A DNA stretch of 64,000 bases from Sulfopaludibacter sp035606355 (GTDB lineage Bacteria; Acidobacteriota; Terriglobia; Bryobacterales; Bryobacteraceae), in contig DATNFO010000081.1 of NCBI GenBank assembly GCA_035606355.1, positions 1 to 64,000 of the forward strand, written 5' to 3'. Both the position numbers and the translations under genes were made by a program. This document shows, one piece after another, positions 9,422-17,843 of this stretch. The notes under the pieces were generated by a model. The model searched no databases, was not told the origin of the DNA, and saw only the letters and a program-made list of their open reading frames with translations. Within the stretch, counting starts at the first letter, position 1. Every line of letters begins with the position of its first letter.

Positions 9422-10096
9422 ATGAAATTTGGCGTCATCGTTTTTCCCGGCAGCAACTGCGATCACGATGCATTTTATGCCGTGACCAGCAACCTCGGGC
9501 AGCAGGCGGAGTTCGTGTGGCATGACTCGCCTTCGCTTGGCAATCTCGATGCAGTGATTCTTCCCGGAGGGTTTTCCTACGGCGATTACCTGCGCTGCGG
9601 CGCAATCGCGAAGTTCTCTCCGGTGATGCAGGCGGTGAAGCGCTTTGCCGCGGACGGCGGACTGGTGCTCGGCATCTGCAACGGCTTCCAGATTCTGGTG
9701 GAATCGGGGCTGCTTCCGGGCGCGCTGGTCCGCAACGGCAATTTGAAATTCGTTTGCCGCGAGATCGGGCTGCGCGTAGAGACCACGAACTCGCCGTTCA
9801 CCGGCGCGCTGCAAAGGGGACAAGTGCTGCACGTGCCCATTGCGCACGGCGAAGGCTGCTACGTCGCCGACGAGCGGACGCTGGACGAACTGGAACGGGA
9901 AGATCGCGTGGCGTTCCGCTACGTCGATAACCCGAACGGCTCACTGCGCGACATCGCCGGCGTTCTCAATCGCGAGCGCAACGTGCTCGGACTGATGCCG
10001 CACCCGGAACGCGCCAGTGACCCGCTGATGGGCTCCGCCGAGGGGCTGGGTGTCTTCCAATCGATGCTACAGGCCGCGGCGGCGGTGACCCGATGA
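9422..10096 (+). CDS. purQ: Phosphoribosylformylglycinamidine synthase subunit PurQ
   Basis: The glutaminase subunit of FGAM synthase, the fourth step of purine synthesis; it delivers ammonia from glutamine to PurL. The 224 residues form a class I amidotransferase: PGGFSYGDYLR oxyanion region, GICNGFQ with nucleophile C86, and PHPERASD with the His/Glu pair near 205-207. Length is normal. Its stop overlaps the purL start by four bases (ATGA at 10093), indicating coupled translation. It starts 22 nt after the S9-like gene. The small bridging subunit PurS, expected with this PurQ/PurL type, is not encoded next to it. Confidence 0.96.
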   Translation: MKFGVIVFPGSNCDHDAFYAVTSNLGQQAEFVWHDSPSLGNLDAVILPGGFSYGDYLRCGAIAKFSPVMQAVKRFAADGGLVLGICNGFQILVESGLLPGALVRNGNLKFVCREIGLRVETTNSPFTGALQRGQVLHVPIAHGEGCYVADERTLDELEREDRVAFRYVDNPNGSLRDIAGVLNRERNVLGLMPHPERASDPLMGSAEGLGVFQSMLQAAAAVTR

Positions 10097-12327
10097 GCAC
10101 GGCCGCGATCACGCCGGAAGTCATCGAGCAGCACCAGCTCACGCCCGGCGAGTACCAGAAGATCGTGGATATTCTCGGCCGCGAGCCGAGCTACACAGAG
10201 CTCGGCATCTTCAGCGTGATGTGGAGCGAGCACTGCTCGTACAAAAGCTCGCGGCTTCATTTGAAGAAACTGCCGACGCGCGGCAAGCTTGTGGTGCAAG
10301 GGCCGGGAGAGAATGCGGGCATCATCGATATCGGCGGCGGGTATGTGATCGCATTCAAGATCGAATCGCACAACCACCCCAGCTTTATCGAACCGTTTCA
10401 GGGCGCCGCTACGGGCGTCGGCGGCATTCTGCGCGACATTTTTACGATGGGCGCGAGACCCATCGCGGTGCTCGATTCGCTGCGCTTCGGGCGGCTGGAT
10501 TCGCGCGAGAACGGCGCGCGCAACCGGCGCATCGTGAGCGGAGTGGTGAGCGGCATTGCGCATTACGGCAACTGCTTTGGCGTGCCCACGGTGGGCGGAG
10601 AAACGATATTCGAACCCTGCTACGACGGCAACCCGCTGGTGAATGTTTTCGCGCTCGGCATCTGTAAGAAGGAAGATGTGTTTTACGCGAAGGCGGCGGG
10701 CGTCGGCAACCCTGTCATCTATGTGGGGGCGCGGACCGGCCGCGACGGCATTCACGGCGCATCCATGGCCAGCGCCGAATTCACCGAGGAATCCAAGCAG
10801 AAGCGCCCCAATGTGCAGGTGGGCGATCCGTTCATGGAGAAACTCCTGCTGGAAGCCTGCATCGAAGCGATGAAGACCGGCGCGATCGTGGGCATACAGG
10901 ATATGGGGGCTGCCGGGCTCACGTGCTCGACGTGCGAGATGGGCAGCCGCGGCGAAGTCGGCATAGAGATCGAATTGGACCGCGTGCCGCAGCGGGAAAC
11001 GGGCATGACCCCGTACGAGATCATGCTCAGCGAAAGCCAGGAGCGCATGCTGCTGGTTGCGGATAAGGGCAGGGAAGAAGAAGTTTTCCGGGTGTTCCGC
11101 AAGTGGGGACTGGAAGCCGTAGAAATTGGCATCGTCACCAATGACGGCAAGCTGCGCGTACGGCAACACGGGAAAATTGTGGCCGAGATTCCGAATCGCG
11201 AACTGGCCGACGAGGCGCCGCTGTATGACCGGCCGCATACCTCGCCGCCTGAAGTCCACGCAGCGCCGCAATTCCCCCAAATCAGTGTGCAGGACGCGCT
11301 TCCGAAACTTTTGGCCGCGCCCGACATTTGCTCGAAGCGGTGGATCTGGGAGCAGTACGATTATCAGGTCCGCACCAATACGCTCGCGGGTCCGGAGCGC
11401 GCCGATGCCGCCATTCTGCGCATCAAGGAAACCGGCAGCAGCGTCGCGATGGCTCTCGATGGAAATGGCCGTTACTGCTATCTCTCGCCGCGCGACGGCG
11501 CGAAGCTCGCGGTGGCCGAGTGCTGCCGCAACCTTTCGGTGGTAGGCGCGCAGCCGGTCGCCGCCACGAACTGTCTCAACTTCGGAAATCCGGAGCGGCC
11601 CGAGATCATGGCGCAACTGGTGGAAGCGATCGAAGGCATCTCCGAAGCATGCACGTTCTTCAATACGCCGATTACGGGCGGCAACGTCAGCCTCTATAAC
11701 GAGACGCTCGGGGAAGGAATTTATCCCACTCCGGTGCTTGGCATCGTCGGGTTGATGAAGACTGAGGCGCCGGTCACCATGCCGTTCAAGAATGCCGGCC
11801 GCAGCGTGGTGCTGCTCGGCGGAATCGGCAATTGCGGCGAGGGCCGGTTCGGGTGCACGCAATTCGCCAAGGAGATCGCGCACTCGCTCTGGGGACTGCC
11901 GCCGGAACTGGACATGGAGCACGAGAAGCGGCTGCAGGCGGCGATCCGCGAGATTATTGCCGAAGGGCTGGCCGAATCGGCTCACGATTTGAGCGATGGC
12001 GGGCTGGCCGTGACGCTCGCGGAATGCTCGTTCGGGCAGGCGGGAATCGGCGCGCAGGTTGACCTGGATAGCGATTTGCGGCCGGAGATTCTGTGCTTCC
12101 ACGAAGGCCCTTCGCGAGTGCTTCTTTCTACACAGAATCCGAAGCGCGTGGACGAAATCGCGGCGCGGCACGGAATCCCCGCGCCTGTAATTGGCATCAC
12201 AATAGAGAAGGGGATTGAAATCCGCCAGCGCTCGAACACGCTCGGCGCGTGGGATATCGCCGCTCTTAAGAAAATCTTCGACAACTCCCTCGAACAGCAA
12301 CTTTCCACAGAGGTTACCCATGTTTGA
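10093..12327 (+). CDS. purL: Phosphoribosylformylglycinamidine synthase subunit PurL
   Basis: The ATP-dependent synthetase subunit that converts FGAR to FGAM using ammonia from PurQ. At 744 residues it is the small bacterial/archaeal form. WSEHCSYKSS near 45-54, IESHNHPS near 92-99, and the duplicated AIR-synthetase-like halves (second half starting near 420) are visible. TVGGETI and GGNVSLYNE are nucleotide/substrate loops. Its last eight bases overlap the purF start, so the three genes form a tightly coupled operon. Confidence 0.96.
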   Translation: MSTAAITPEVIEQHQLTPGEYQKIVDILGREPSYTELGIFSVMWSEHCSYKSSRLHLKKLPTRGKLVVQGPGENAGIIDIGGGYVIAFKIESHNHPSFIEPFQGAATGVGGILRDIFTMGARPIAVLDSLRFGRLDSRENGARNRRIVSGVVSGIAHYGNCFGVPTVGGETIFEPCYDGNPLVNVFALGICKKEDVFYAKAAGVGNPVIYVGARTGRDGIHGASMASAEFTEESKQKRPNVQVGDPFMEKLLLEACIEAMKTGAIVGIQDMGAAGLTCSTCEMGSRGEVGIEIELDRVPQRETGMTPYEIMLSESQERMLLVADKGREEEVFRVFRKWGLEAVEIGIVTNDGKLRVRQHGKIVAEIPNRELADEAPLYDRPHTSPPEVHAAPQFPQISVQDALPKLLAAPDICSKRWIWEQYDYQVRTNTLAGPERADAAILRIKETGSSVAMALDGNGRYCYLSPRDGAKLAVAECCRNLSVVGAQPVAATNCLNFGNPERPEIMAQLVEAIEGISEACTFFNTPITGGNVSLYNETLGEGIYPTPVLGIVGLMKTEAPVTMPFKNAGRSVVLLGGIGNCGEGRFGCTQFAKEIAHSLWGLPPELDMEHEKRLQAAIREIIAEGLAESAHDLSDGGLAVTLAECSFGQAGIGAQVDLDSDLRPEILCFHEGPSRVLLSTQNPKRVDEIAARHGIPAPVIGITIEKGIEIRQRSNTLGAWDIAALKKIFDNSLEQQLSTEVTHV

Positions 12328-13738
12328 CAAATTCAGAGAGGAGTGCGGCGTGGTGGCCATTTACGGCCATCCCGAGGCGTCGAAGCTCGCATATCTGGGC
12401 CTCTACTCGCTTCAGCATCGCGGACAGGAAAGTGCCGGCATCTGCACCACGGACGGTCGCGAGATCTTCATTCATAAGTCGATGGGCCATGTGGCGGACA
12501 TCTTCACCAAGCCGGTGCTTGCCACGCTGCCAGGCGACCTCGCGATCGGCCACACCCGGTACTCCACTGCCGGCGATACGGTGCTGCTGAATGCGCAGCC
12601 GTTCTCGGTATCGTGCAACAAGGGCAAGGTGGCGGTGGCGCACAACGGGAATATTACGAATTCGGCGGAGCTACGCAAGCAACTCGAGCGTCGCGGCGCT
12701 ATTTTCCAGGCGTCCAGCGACACGGAAGTGATTCTGCACCTGGTGGCGCACTCGTCGGAACGTACGCTCGCAGGGGCATTGCGCGATGCGCTGCTACAGC
12801 TTGAGGGCGCGTTCTCCCTGGTGTTTCTCGCTCAGGACCGCATCATCGTGGCGCGCGATCCGCACGGGTTCCGGCCTCTGGCCGTCGGCGAGATGGAGAT
12901 TTCAGGCGGCGGCAAGTGCTACGTGTTCGCGTCGGAGACCTGCGCCTTCGACCTGATCGGCGCGGTGTATCTGCACGATGTGGATCCCGGCGAAATGGTG
13001 ATCGTCGGGCCCGAGGGTATGACCCGGGAGCGGTGGGCGCCCGAGCAGAACCGCGCGCAGTGCGTCTTCGAGCACGTCTACTTTTCGCGGCCGGATTCGA
13101 TCGTGTTCGGGCGGGCGGTGGTGGAATCGCGGGAGAATCTGGGGCGTTTGCTTGCGCGCGAGTGCCCGGCGGATGCCGATCTGGTGGTGCCGGTGCCCGA
13201 CTCGGGAGTAGCCGCGGCGACGGGCTACGCCGCCGAATCCGGGCTTCCCTACAGGCAGGCGCTGATTCGCAATCACTATGTGGGCCGCACGTTCATCGAG
13301 CCGAGCCAGGCCATCCGCGATTTCGGTGTCAAGCTCAAGCTCAATCCCGTGCGGCATCATCTGCAAGGCAAGCGTGTGGTGCTGGTGGACGATTCCATCG
13401 TGCGGGGAACTACCAGTCGCAAAATCGTAAGGATGGTGCGGCAGGCCGGAGCGAGGGAAGTGCATTTGCGGATTTCGTGCCCGCCTACCGTGTCGCCGTG
13501 TTTTTACGGAGTGGATACACCCACGAAGGGCGAACTCATCGCATGCAATCACACGACGGAAGAGATCCGCCGGTTTGTAGAGGCGGATAGCCTGGGGTAT
13601 CTGTCGCTCTCGTCGCTCAGGAAGGCAGTCGGGGATGAGGAGAAGCACGACTATTGTTATGCGTGCTATACGGGCGATTATCCTACTGAGTTAGTCAATA
13701 TCGAAGAGTTGACGGCTGCAAGGCAGAAGCGGCATTAA
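12320..13738 (+). CDS. purF: Amidophosphoribosyltransferase PurF, Fe-S type
   Basis: Catalyses the first committed step of purine synthesis, PRPP plus glutamine to phosphoribosylamine. The 472 residues begin MFDKFREECGVV; cleavage before C9 would expose the N-terminal nucleophile cysteine of the Ntn glutaminase domain. VVLVDDSIVRGTTSRK near 355 is the PRPP-binding loop. The cysteines near the C-terminus (CYACYTG) and earlier QCVFEH suggest the 4Fe-4S cluster found in the Bacillus-type enzyme. ATG at 12320 lies inside the end of purL; a longer in-frame extension upstream is not homologous. Confidence 0.95.
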   Translation: MFDKFREECGVVAIYGHPEASKLAYLGLYSLQHRGQESAGICTTDGREIFIHKSMGHVADIFTKPVLATLPGDLAIGHTRYSTAGDTVLLNAQPFSVSCNKGKVAVAHNGNITNSAELRKQLERRGAIFQASSDTEVILHLVAHSSERTLAGALRDALLQLEGAFSLVFLAQDRIIVARDPHGFRPLAVGEMEISGGGKCYVFASETCAFDLIGAVYLHDVDPGEMVIVGPEGMTRERWAPEQNRAQCVFEHVYFSRPDSIVFGRAVVESRENLGRLLARECPADADLVVPVPDSGVAAATGYAAESGLPYRQALIRNHYVGRTFIEPSQAIRDFGVKLKLNPVRHHLQGKRVVLVDDSIVRGTTSRKIVRMVRQAGAREVHLRISCPPTVSPCFYGVDTPTKGELIACNHTTEEIRRFVEADSLGYLSLSSLRKAVGDEEKHDYCYACYTGDYPTELVNIEELTAARQKRH

Positions 13739-13759
13739 AGGGCAGGGGCAGCGCATTTA

Positions 13760-13868
13760 ACCACAGCGACACAGAGGACGCAGAGAGGGCACAGAGAAAA
13801 CCACTGCTAAACGACGTTTTGCGTTCTCTGTGTCCTCTGGGTATAAACTCTGTGTCTCTGTGGTAAAG
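13760..13868. repeat. Dispersed CACAGAG intergenic repeat, copy A
   Basis: An imperfect inverted repeat. ACCACAGCGACACAGAGG at the left is mirrored by CTCTGTGTCTCTGTGGT at the right, with inner arms CAGAGAGGGCACAGAG and GTTCTCTGTGTCCTCTG. Related copies lie at 29367-29410 and 55950-56095. It fills the gap between purF and a convergent gene and could fold into a long hairpin that may act as a terminator. Confidence 0.85.
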
Positions 13869-13880
13869 AGACACTGCCAC

Positions 13881-14642
13881 TTACTTCTTCAGTACAGCCT
13901 GAATCTCCTCGGGCGGATCGAACTTACCTGCCGGGATTTCGGCGTTTAGCTTGACGGTGTCGATCGAGACTGTGAACTGCTGGCCTCCCTGCTTCAGGGT
14001 GGTTTTGTGCGGCATCAGGATGTCGCCTTCTTTGCGGTAGTCGTCGATCATGGATTCCACCGCGATCTCGCCCATCGGCGTCTTGGCCGTCATCGCCACT
14101 TTCACCAGCAGGTTGGTCTTCGTATCGTAGTAGCGGGTCGACGGCTTGCCCGTGTTCGGCGTCATCACCACCTTGTAGCATTCCTTGCCGTCGACGTCTT
14201 CCTTGCCTTCGGTCCTGGCTTCCTTATAGTTTTTCCGCCAGTTGACGTCGCCATTGAAATCGGCTTCGCGCATCGCCTGGTCCTTCTCGTCGCCGTCTTT
14301 GACGTGCGGACCCTGCATCGCCGAAAGCGACCACGCTACCTTTCCATCATTGCCATCCTGCATCTTGCCGATGCCGGGAATCTCAATTTCCGTGTAGGTC
14401 TTGTTCGGCTCCGCGTGATACGTCGTGACGTTCGCCTTCAGGCCCATGGCCGCGAACGTCATCGTGCCCGTGGTCACCATGGTGTGGATCTTGTCGTAAG
14501 CGGCCTTGCCGCCGGTAACTTCGACGTACTTATCGACAATAGCGTCGCCCTTGGGTAACTCATCGGCCGCGAGGAGCCGCGAGGCAGGCGCGGCAACCAG
14601 CAACGCGAGACCCATCATGAGTAATGTAGAATTGCGTTTCAT
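13881..14642 (-). CDS. Secreted LolA-like outer-membrane lipoprotein-sorting protein
   Basis: A 253-residue protein with a clear signal peptide (hydrophobic 7-22, cleavage near LLAADELP). The remainder is predicted beta-rich, beginning GDAIVDKYVEVTGGKAAYDKI, a pattern common to secreted LolA/LppX-fold proteins in Acidobacteriota. Such proteins bind lipids in the periplasm, but no ligand residues can be named. It lies 20 nt downstream of the S41-family gene on the same strand, so the two are probably co-transcribed. Function beyond a LolA-like fold is not established. Confidence 0.65.
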   Translation of the reverse strand: MKRNSTLLMMGLALLVAAPASRLLAADELPKGDAIVDKYVEVTGGKAAYDKIHTMVTTGTMTFAAMGLKANVTTYHAEPNKTYTEIEIPGIGKMQDGNDGKVAWSLSAMQGPHVKDGDEKDQAMREADFNGDVNWRKNYKEARTEGKEDVDGKECYKVVMTPNTGKPSTRYYDTKTNLLVKVAMTAKTPMGEIAVESMIDDYRKEGDILMPHKTTLKQGGQQFTVSIDTVKLNAEIPAGKFDPPEEIQAVLKK

Positions 14643-14662
14643 TCGATTCCCTTCTGACTTAC

Positions 14663-15970
14663 TTACTTCTTTTGTGGTTCAATCCATGCGACCGCCGCTT
14701 CCAACACCGGGTCGTGCCCGGCAAGAAGCGCCTGCCGCGTAAGCTTCACTTGCTCGTCTGGTATTACACCCGAGCCTTCCAATTGTTTCCCGCCGGACGA
14801 AATATAGTTCGCGATGGCGTACTGGAAACCATCGCCGTTGGGCAGCCGCTCGAAGACGCTGGGTAGCGCCGCGCCTGCCGTCCGCGTGCCGAAGATACGC
14901 GCACGCCCAATGTCCTTCATGCCTCCCGCGAAAATCTCGCTGGTGGAGCCCGAGCATCCATCCACCAGCACCGCCACGGGGCCGCGGAAGGGCTTAGGCC
15001 GCGGGAAAATCACAAAATTCAGCTTGCTCTCGCGTGTGATCATTGTGCCGAGCTGCTGGCCGCCTTTTTCGGTGAACCAACCCGCCAACCCCATGGCAAG
15101 AGCCCCGATGCCGCCCGGGTTTCCCCGAAGATCGATGATCATTCCCGTGCAATCGCGGCAAGCCCCCACCATGTCCTGTACGGATTTGATGAGCTGATCG
15201 GGCTGGAAAAAGATGTTAAATCTGACCATCCCGATATCCGGCCGCACCTTCTTCGACTCAACCCAGAAGTTCATCGGAGGCAGATTGCCGAATATGGCCG
15301 TGACCCCGCGTGGTTTGACGCGGTCCAGAGTCAGGTCGACCGGCTTGTTGTCGCCGTTGGTGAACGTGATCTTGACGCCGGATCCGCTCGGTCCGGTGAG
15401 CAGCGAAGCCACGGAGCGCTCCGAGAGAATGTCCAGCAGCGTGGAAGTTGCAAATTTGGCCTGAATTTTTTTCAGCCGCGGAGCGACCGGCTTGCCGTCG
15501 GCTTTCACGATCTCCCAGCCCGGCTTCACGCCGGCGCGAGCGGCCGGCGAATCGGCATCCACTTCGGTCACCAGGGCGCGGCCGTCAATCACGCGGAGCG
15601 TAATTCCAGGGTTCCCTTCGCGCGACGGCTTTTCCTTGCCGGGTTCGGCATCGTCCGACCCCAGATCGTCATACAAATCCGCGGGTTCAATCGCGAAGTG
15701 CGTTTCATGCAGGCGGGAGAGCATGTCGCTCATCACCGCCCGCGCTTCGTCCATGGTTTTGGCTTTTTCGAGCTTAGGGCGAAGCTCGTCATGGACGGCC
15801 TGCCAGTCGACCCCGTTGGTCTTGGGGTCCCAATGACGGTCGCGCACGGTGGTCCACACGTGCTCGAATGACTCGACGTTCAGACGGCGCTGATCCTCAG
15901 TGAGAGGCTTGTCCGCGGCGATCCCCAAAGACACCAACACCGCAGCCGTTACGGCCAAGCGAAATGACAT
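14663..15970 (-). CDS. S41-family protease homologue with PDZ domain
   Basis: A 435-residue secreted protein (signal peptide, cleavage near GIAADK). An N-terminal helical region (25-115) is followed by a PDZ domain (about 120-215, with ADSPAARAGVKPGWEI) and a C-terminal S41 core. DGCSGSTSE near 330 carries the expected catalytic serine. The lysine of the Ser/Lys dyad, normally in a GxxTxGKG motif, is not obvious: the corresponding segment is GTRTAGAALPS. This resembles tricorn/IRBP-type S41 members more than CtpA. Activity is therefore uncertain. Confidence 0.75.
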   Translation of the reverse strand: MSFRLAVTAAVLVSLGIAADKPLTEDQRRLNVESFEHVWTTVRDRHWDPKTNGVDWQAVHDELRPKLEKAKTMDEARAVMSDMLSRLHETHFAIEPADLYDDLGSDDAEPGKEKPSREGNPGITLRVIDGRALVTEVDADSPAARAGVKPGWEIVKADGKPVAPRLKKIQAKFATSTLLDILSERSVASLLTGPSGSGVKITFTNGDNKPVDLTLDRVKPRGVTAIFGNLPPMNFWVESKKVRPDIGMVRFNIFFQPDQLIKSVQDMVGACRDCTGMIIDLRGNPGGIGALAMGLAGWFTEKGGQQLGTMITRESKLNFVIFPRPKPFRGPVAVLVDGCSGSTSEIFAGGMKDIGRARIFGTRTAGAALPSVFERLPNGDGFQYAIANYISSGGKQLEGSGVIPDEQVKLTRQALLAGHDPVLEAAVAWIEPQKK

Positions 15971-16016
15971 TTCCTCTCAAGATAGCGTACTTGAGGCGGT
16001 AAAATTGGGGGGGCTC

Positions 16017-17501
16017 ATGCAACTTGACGGACATAGCCTCTCTGTGGCGGCTACGGTTGCGGCGGCGCGCGGCGGCGAGCCTGTTTCCCTCGCGCCGGCG
16101 GCCGTTGATGCGATGAACCGGTCGCGCGCGCTGATTGACGCACTGGCTGCGGGTGAAGATCCGATTTACGCGGTGAACACCGGGGTCGGGCTGCTGGCTG
16201 ACGTGCGCATTCCGCGGGAAGATCTCGACCAGTTGCAGCGGAATGTGATCCGGTCGCACTGTGCCGGCGTGGGCGAGCCGCTATCCCGGGAAGTGGTCCG
16301 CGCAATGATGTTGATTCGCGCCAACGTGCTGGCGCTCGGGTTCTCCGGGATTCGCCCCCTGGTGGCGACGCGTCTCTGTGACCTGCTGAATCGCGGAGTG
16401 ACGCCCGTTGTGCCGTCTCAGGGAAGCGTCGGGGCGAGCGGCGATCTCGCGCCTCTCGCGCACATTGCGCTGGTGCTGATCGGCGAAGGAGAGGCGGAGT
16501 TCGGCGGGGAAGTTCTGCCCGGAGTGGAAGCGCTGCGGCGGGCCGGTGTGGAACCGATCGACTTGCATCCCAAGGAAGGCATCAGCCTGATCAACGGCAC
16601 GCAGGCGATGCTGGCGATCGGGTGCCTGGAAGTGGAGGCGGCGCGTACGCTCGCCGATACCGCCGACGTGCTGAGCGCGCTCACGCTGGACGCTCTCCGC
16701 GGCACTCCGCGCGCGTACGATGCACGCATTCACGCCGCGCGCCCGCATCCCGGGCAGATTGAATCCGCCCGCCGGATTGAGGCGCTGCTGGAGGGCAGCG
16801 AGATTCGGCAGTCTCACATCGGCTGCCGGCGCGTGCAGGATGCATATTCGCTACGGTGCGTTCCGCAGGTGCACGGTCCGGTGCGCGATGCGCTTGCCGA
16901 GGCGGAACGCGTTTTCGCCATCGAGCTGAATTCCGCCACGGACAATCCGCTGGTGTTCGATAACGAGATTCGTTCCGGTGGCAATTTTCATGGAGAGTCG
17001 CTGGCGTTCCAACTCGACTTCCTGGCGATTGCGCTCTCGGCCCTGGCAGGCATCAGCGAGCGGCGCATCGACCGGCTGGTGAATCCGGCGCTGAATGAAG
17101 AACTGCCGCCGTTCCTGGCGGGACATGCGGGTCTCGAATCCGGACTGATGATGGTGCAGGTGACCGCGGCGAGTCTGGTCGCCGAGAATCGCGTGCTCGC
17201 GCATCCGGCGAGCACGGGGTCGATAACGACCAGCGGGAACAAAGAGGATTTCGTGAGCATGGGGATGACGTCGGCGGTGAAGTTGCAGCGGATTGTGGCG
17301 AACACGCGCAAGGTGCTGGCGATCGAAGCGCTGGCGGCGTCGCGGGCGGTTGATTTGCTGGCGCCGCTGAAGACGAGTCCGGCGCTGGAGAGGATGCGGG
17401 CGGAGATTCAGCGAGTGTCGCCGCCGATTGAGACGGATCGGCCCTTTTACCGGGATATCGCAGCGCTGGACAAACTGATCGCGGCTGGGAAACTGCGGTA
17501 G
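16017..17501 (+). CDS. hutH: Histidine ammonia-lyase
   Basis: Converts L-histidine to urocanate and ammonia, the first step of histidine degradation. The 494 residues are close to the family norm. Y51 in YAVNTG is the catalytic tyrosine, RSHCAGVGEPL holds the histidine that marks the histidine-specific branch, and A140-S141-G142 in GASGDLAPL form the self-cyclised MIO electrophile. ATG at 16017 is preceded by a run of G and was chosen over the open frame beginning at 15900, which overlaps the divergent S41 gene. No hutU, hutI or hutG is in the window. Its TAG stop is the edge of a hairpin repeat. Confidence 0.9.
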   Translation: MQLDGHSLSVAATVAAARGGEPVSLAPAAVDAMNRSRALIDALAAGEDPIYAVNTGVGLLADVRIPREDLDQLQRNVIRSHCAGVGEPLSREVVRAMMLIRANVLALGFSGIRPLVATRLCDLLNRGVTPVVPSQGSVGASGDLAPLAHIALVLIGEGEAEFGGEVLPGVEALRRAGVEPIDLHPKEGISLINGTQAMLAIGCLEVEAARTLADTADVLSALTLDALRGTPRAYDARIHAARPHPGQIESARRIEALLEGSEIRQSHIGCRRVQDAYSLRCVPQVHGPVRDALAEAERVFAIELNSATDNPLVFDNEIRSGGNFHGESLAFQLDFLAIALSALAGISERRIDRLVNPALNEELPPFLAGHAGLESGLMMVQVTAASLVAENRVLAHPASTGSITTSGNKEDFVSMGMTSAVKLQRIVANTRKVLAIEALAASRAVDLLAPLKTSPALERMRAEIQRVSPPIETDRPFYRDIAALDKLIAAGKLR

Positions 17502-17580
17502 GTACCGGTCTCCCGACCGGTACCAGCCGCGCAGAGCGCGGCCGGGCGCGCTCCGCGCGCCTGCAACCGGTCTGGAGGTC
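17495..17580. repeat. Stop-codon-linked hairpin repeat, unit 1
   Basis: Directly at the hutH stop lies GGTACCGGTC-TCCC-GACCGGTACC (17501-17524), a 10-bp perfect stem with a 4-base loop. A second G/C hairpin follows (CCGCGC-AGA-GCGCGG). The G of the TAG stop is the first base of the stem. Related units are at 17741, 51512 and, degenerate, 36849. Confidence 0.85.
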
Positions 17581-17584
17581 GCTA

Positions 17585-17648
17585 CTAGCTCGAATAGATT
17601 GGAGGATTGCGCCTTCTCCTCCGAACTGGCGCTGAGCGTCGGCGAGCG
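17585..17648 (-). pseudogene. Duplicated 3' fragment of the adjacent acetyltransferase gene
   Basis: Positions 17585-17597 match the last codons and stop of the neighbouring GNAT gene (17844-17856). Positions 17598-17648 match 17921-17971 with a single mismatch, while the 64 bp that separate these blocks in the intact gene are missing. The fragment encodes the peptide core ADAQRQFGGEGAILQS. It is part of a decayed tandem duplication. Confidence 0.85.
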
Positions 17649-17652
17649 TATC

Positions 17653-17746
17653 CGCGCATCCGGCGAGTACGGGATCGATAACGACCAGCGGGAATAAAGA
17701 GGATCTCGTAAGCATGGGGATCACGTCGGCGGTGAAACTGCGGTAG
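17653..17746 (+). pseudogene. Duplicated 3' fragment of hutH
   Basis: Positions 17653-17736 match hutH 17198-17281 with a few substitutions, one of which creates a TAA codon. The match then jumps to the final hutH codons AACTGCGGTAG, so about 210 bp of the original are deleted. The fragment is followed by a second copy of the hairpin repeat, as expected if hutH plus repeat was duplicated as one block. Confidence 0.88.
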
Positions 17747-17840
17747 GTACCGGCCTCCCGGCCGGTACCAGCCGCGCGGAGCGCGGCCGGGCGAACTCCG
17801 CTCGCCGCGACAGGAAAGATTCCTGTCGCCACGCGTCTGG
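17741..17840. repeat. Stop-codon-linked hairpin repeat, unit 2
   Basis: GGTACCGGCC-TCCC-GGCCGGTACC (17746-17769) again starts at the G of a TAG stop, that of the hutH fragment. Compared with unit 1, one stem pair changed from T-A to C-G on both sides, a compensatory change that keeps the hairpin. The second hairpin (CCGCGC-GGA-GCGCGG) is also preserved. Confidence 0.85.
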
Positions 17841-17843
17841 AGA

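Noticed and set aside
9919..12360. An 813-codon minus-strand frame across purQ/purL
   Set aside because: It mirrors purL codons, is Arg/His/Ala-rich, and has no domain; it is a high-GC shadow frame.
13695..13880. Small minus-strand frame downstream of purF
   Set aside because: It is made of the CACAGAG repeat.
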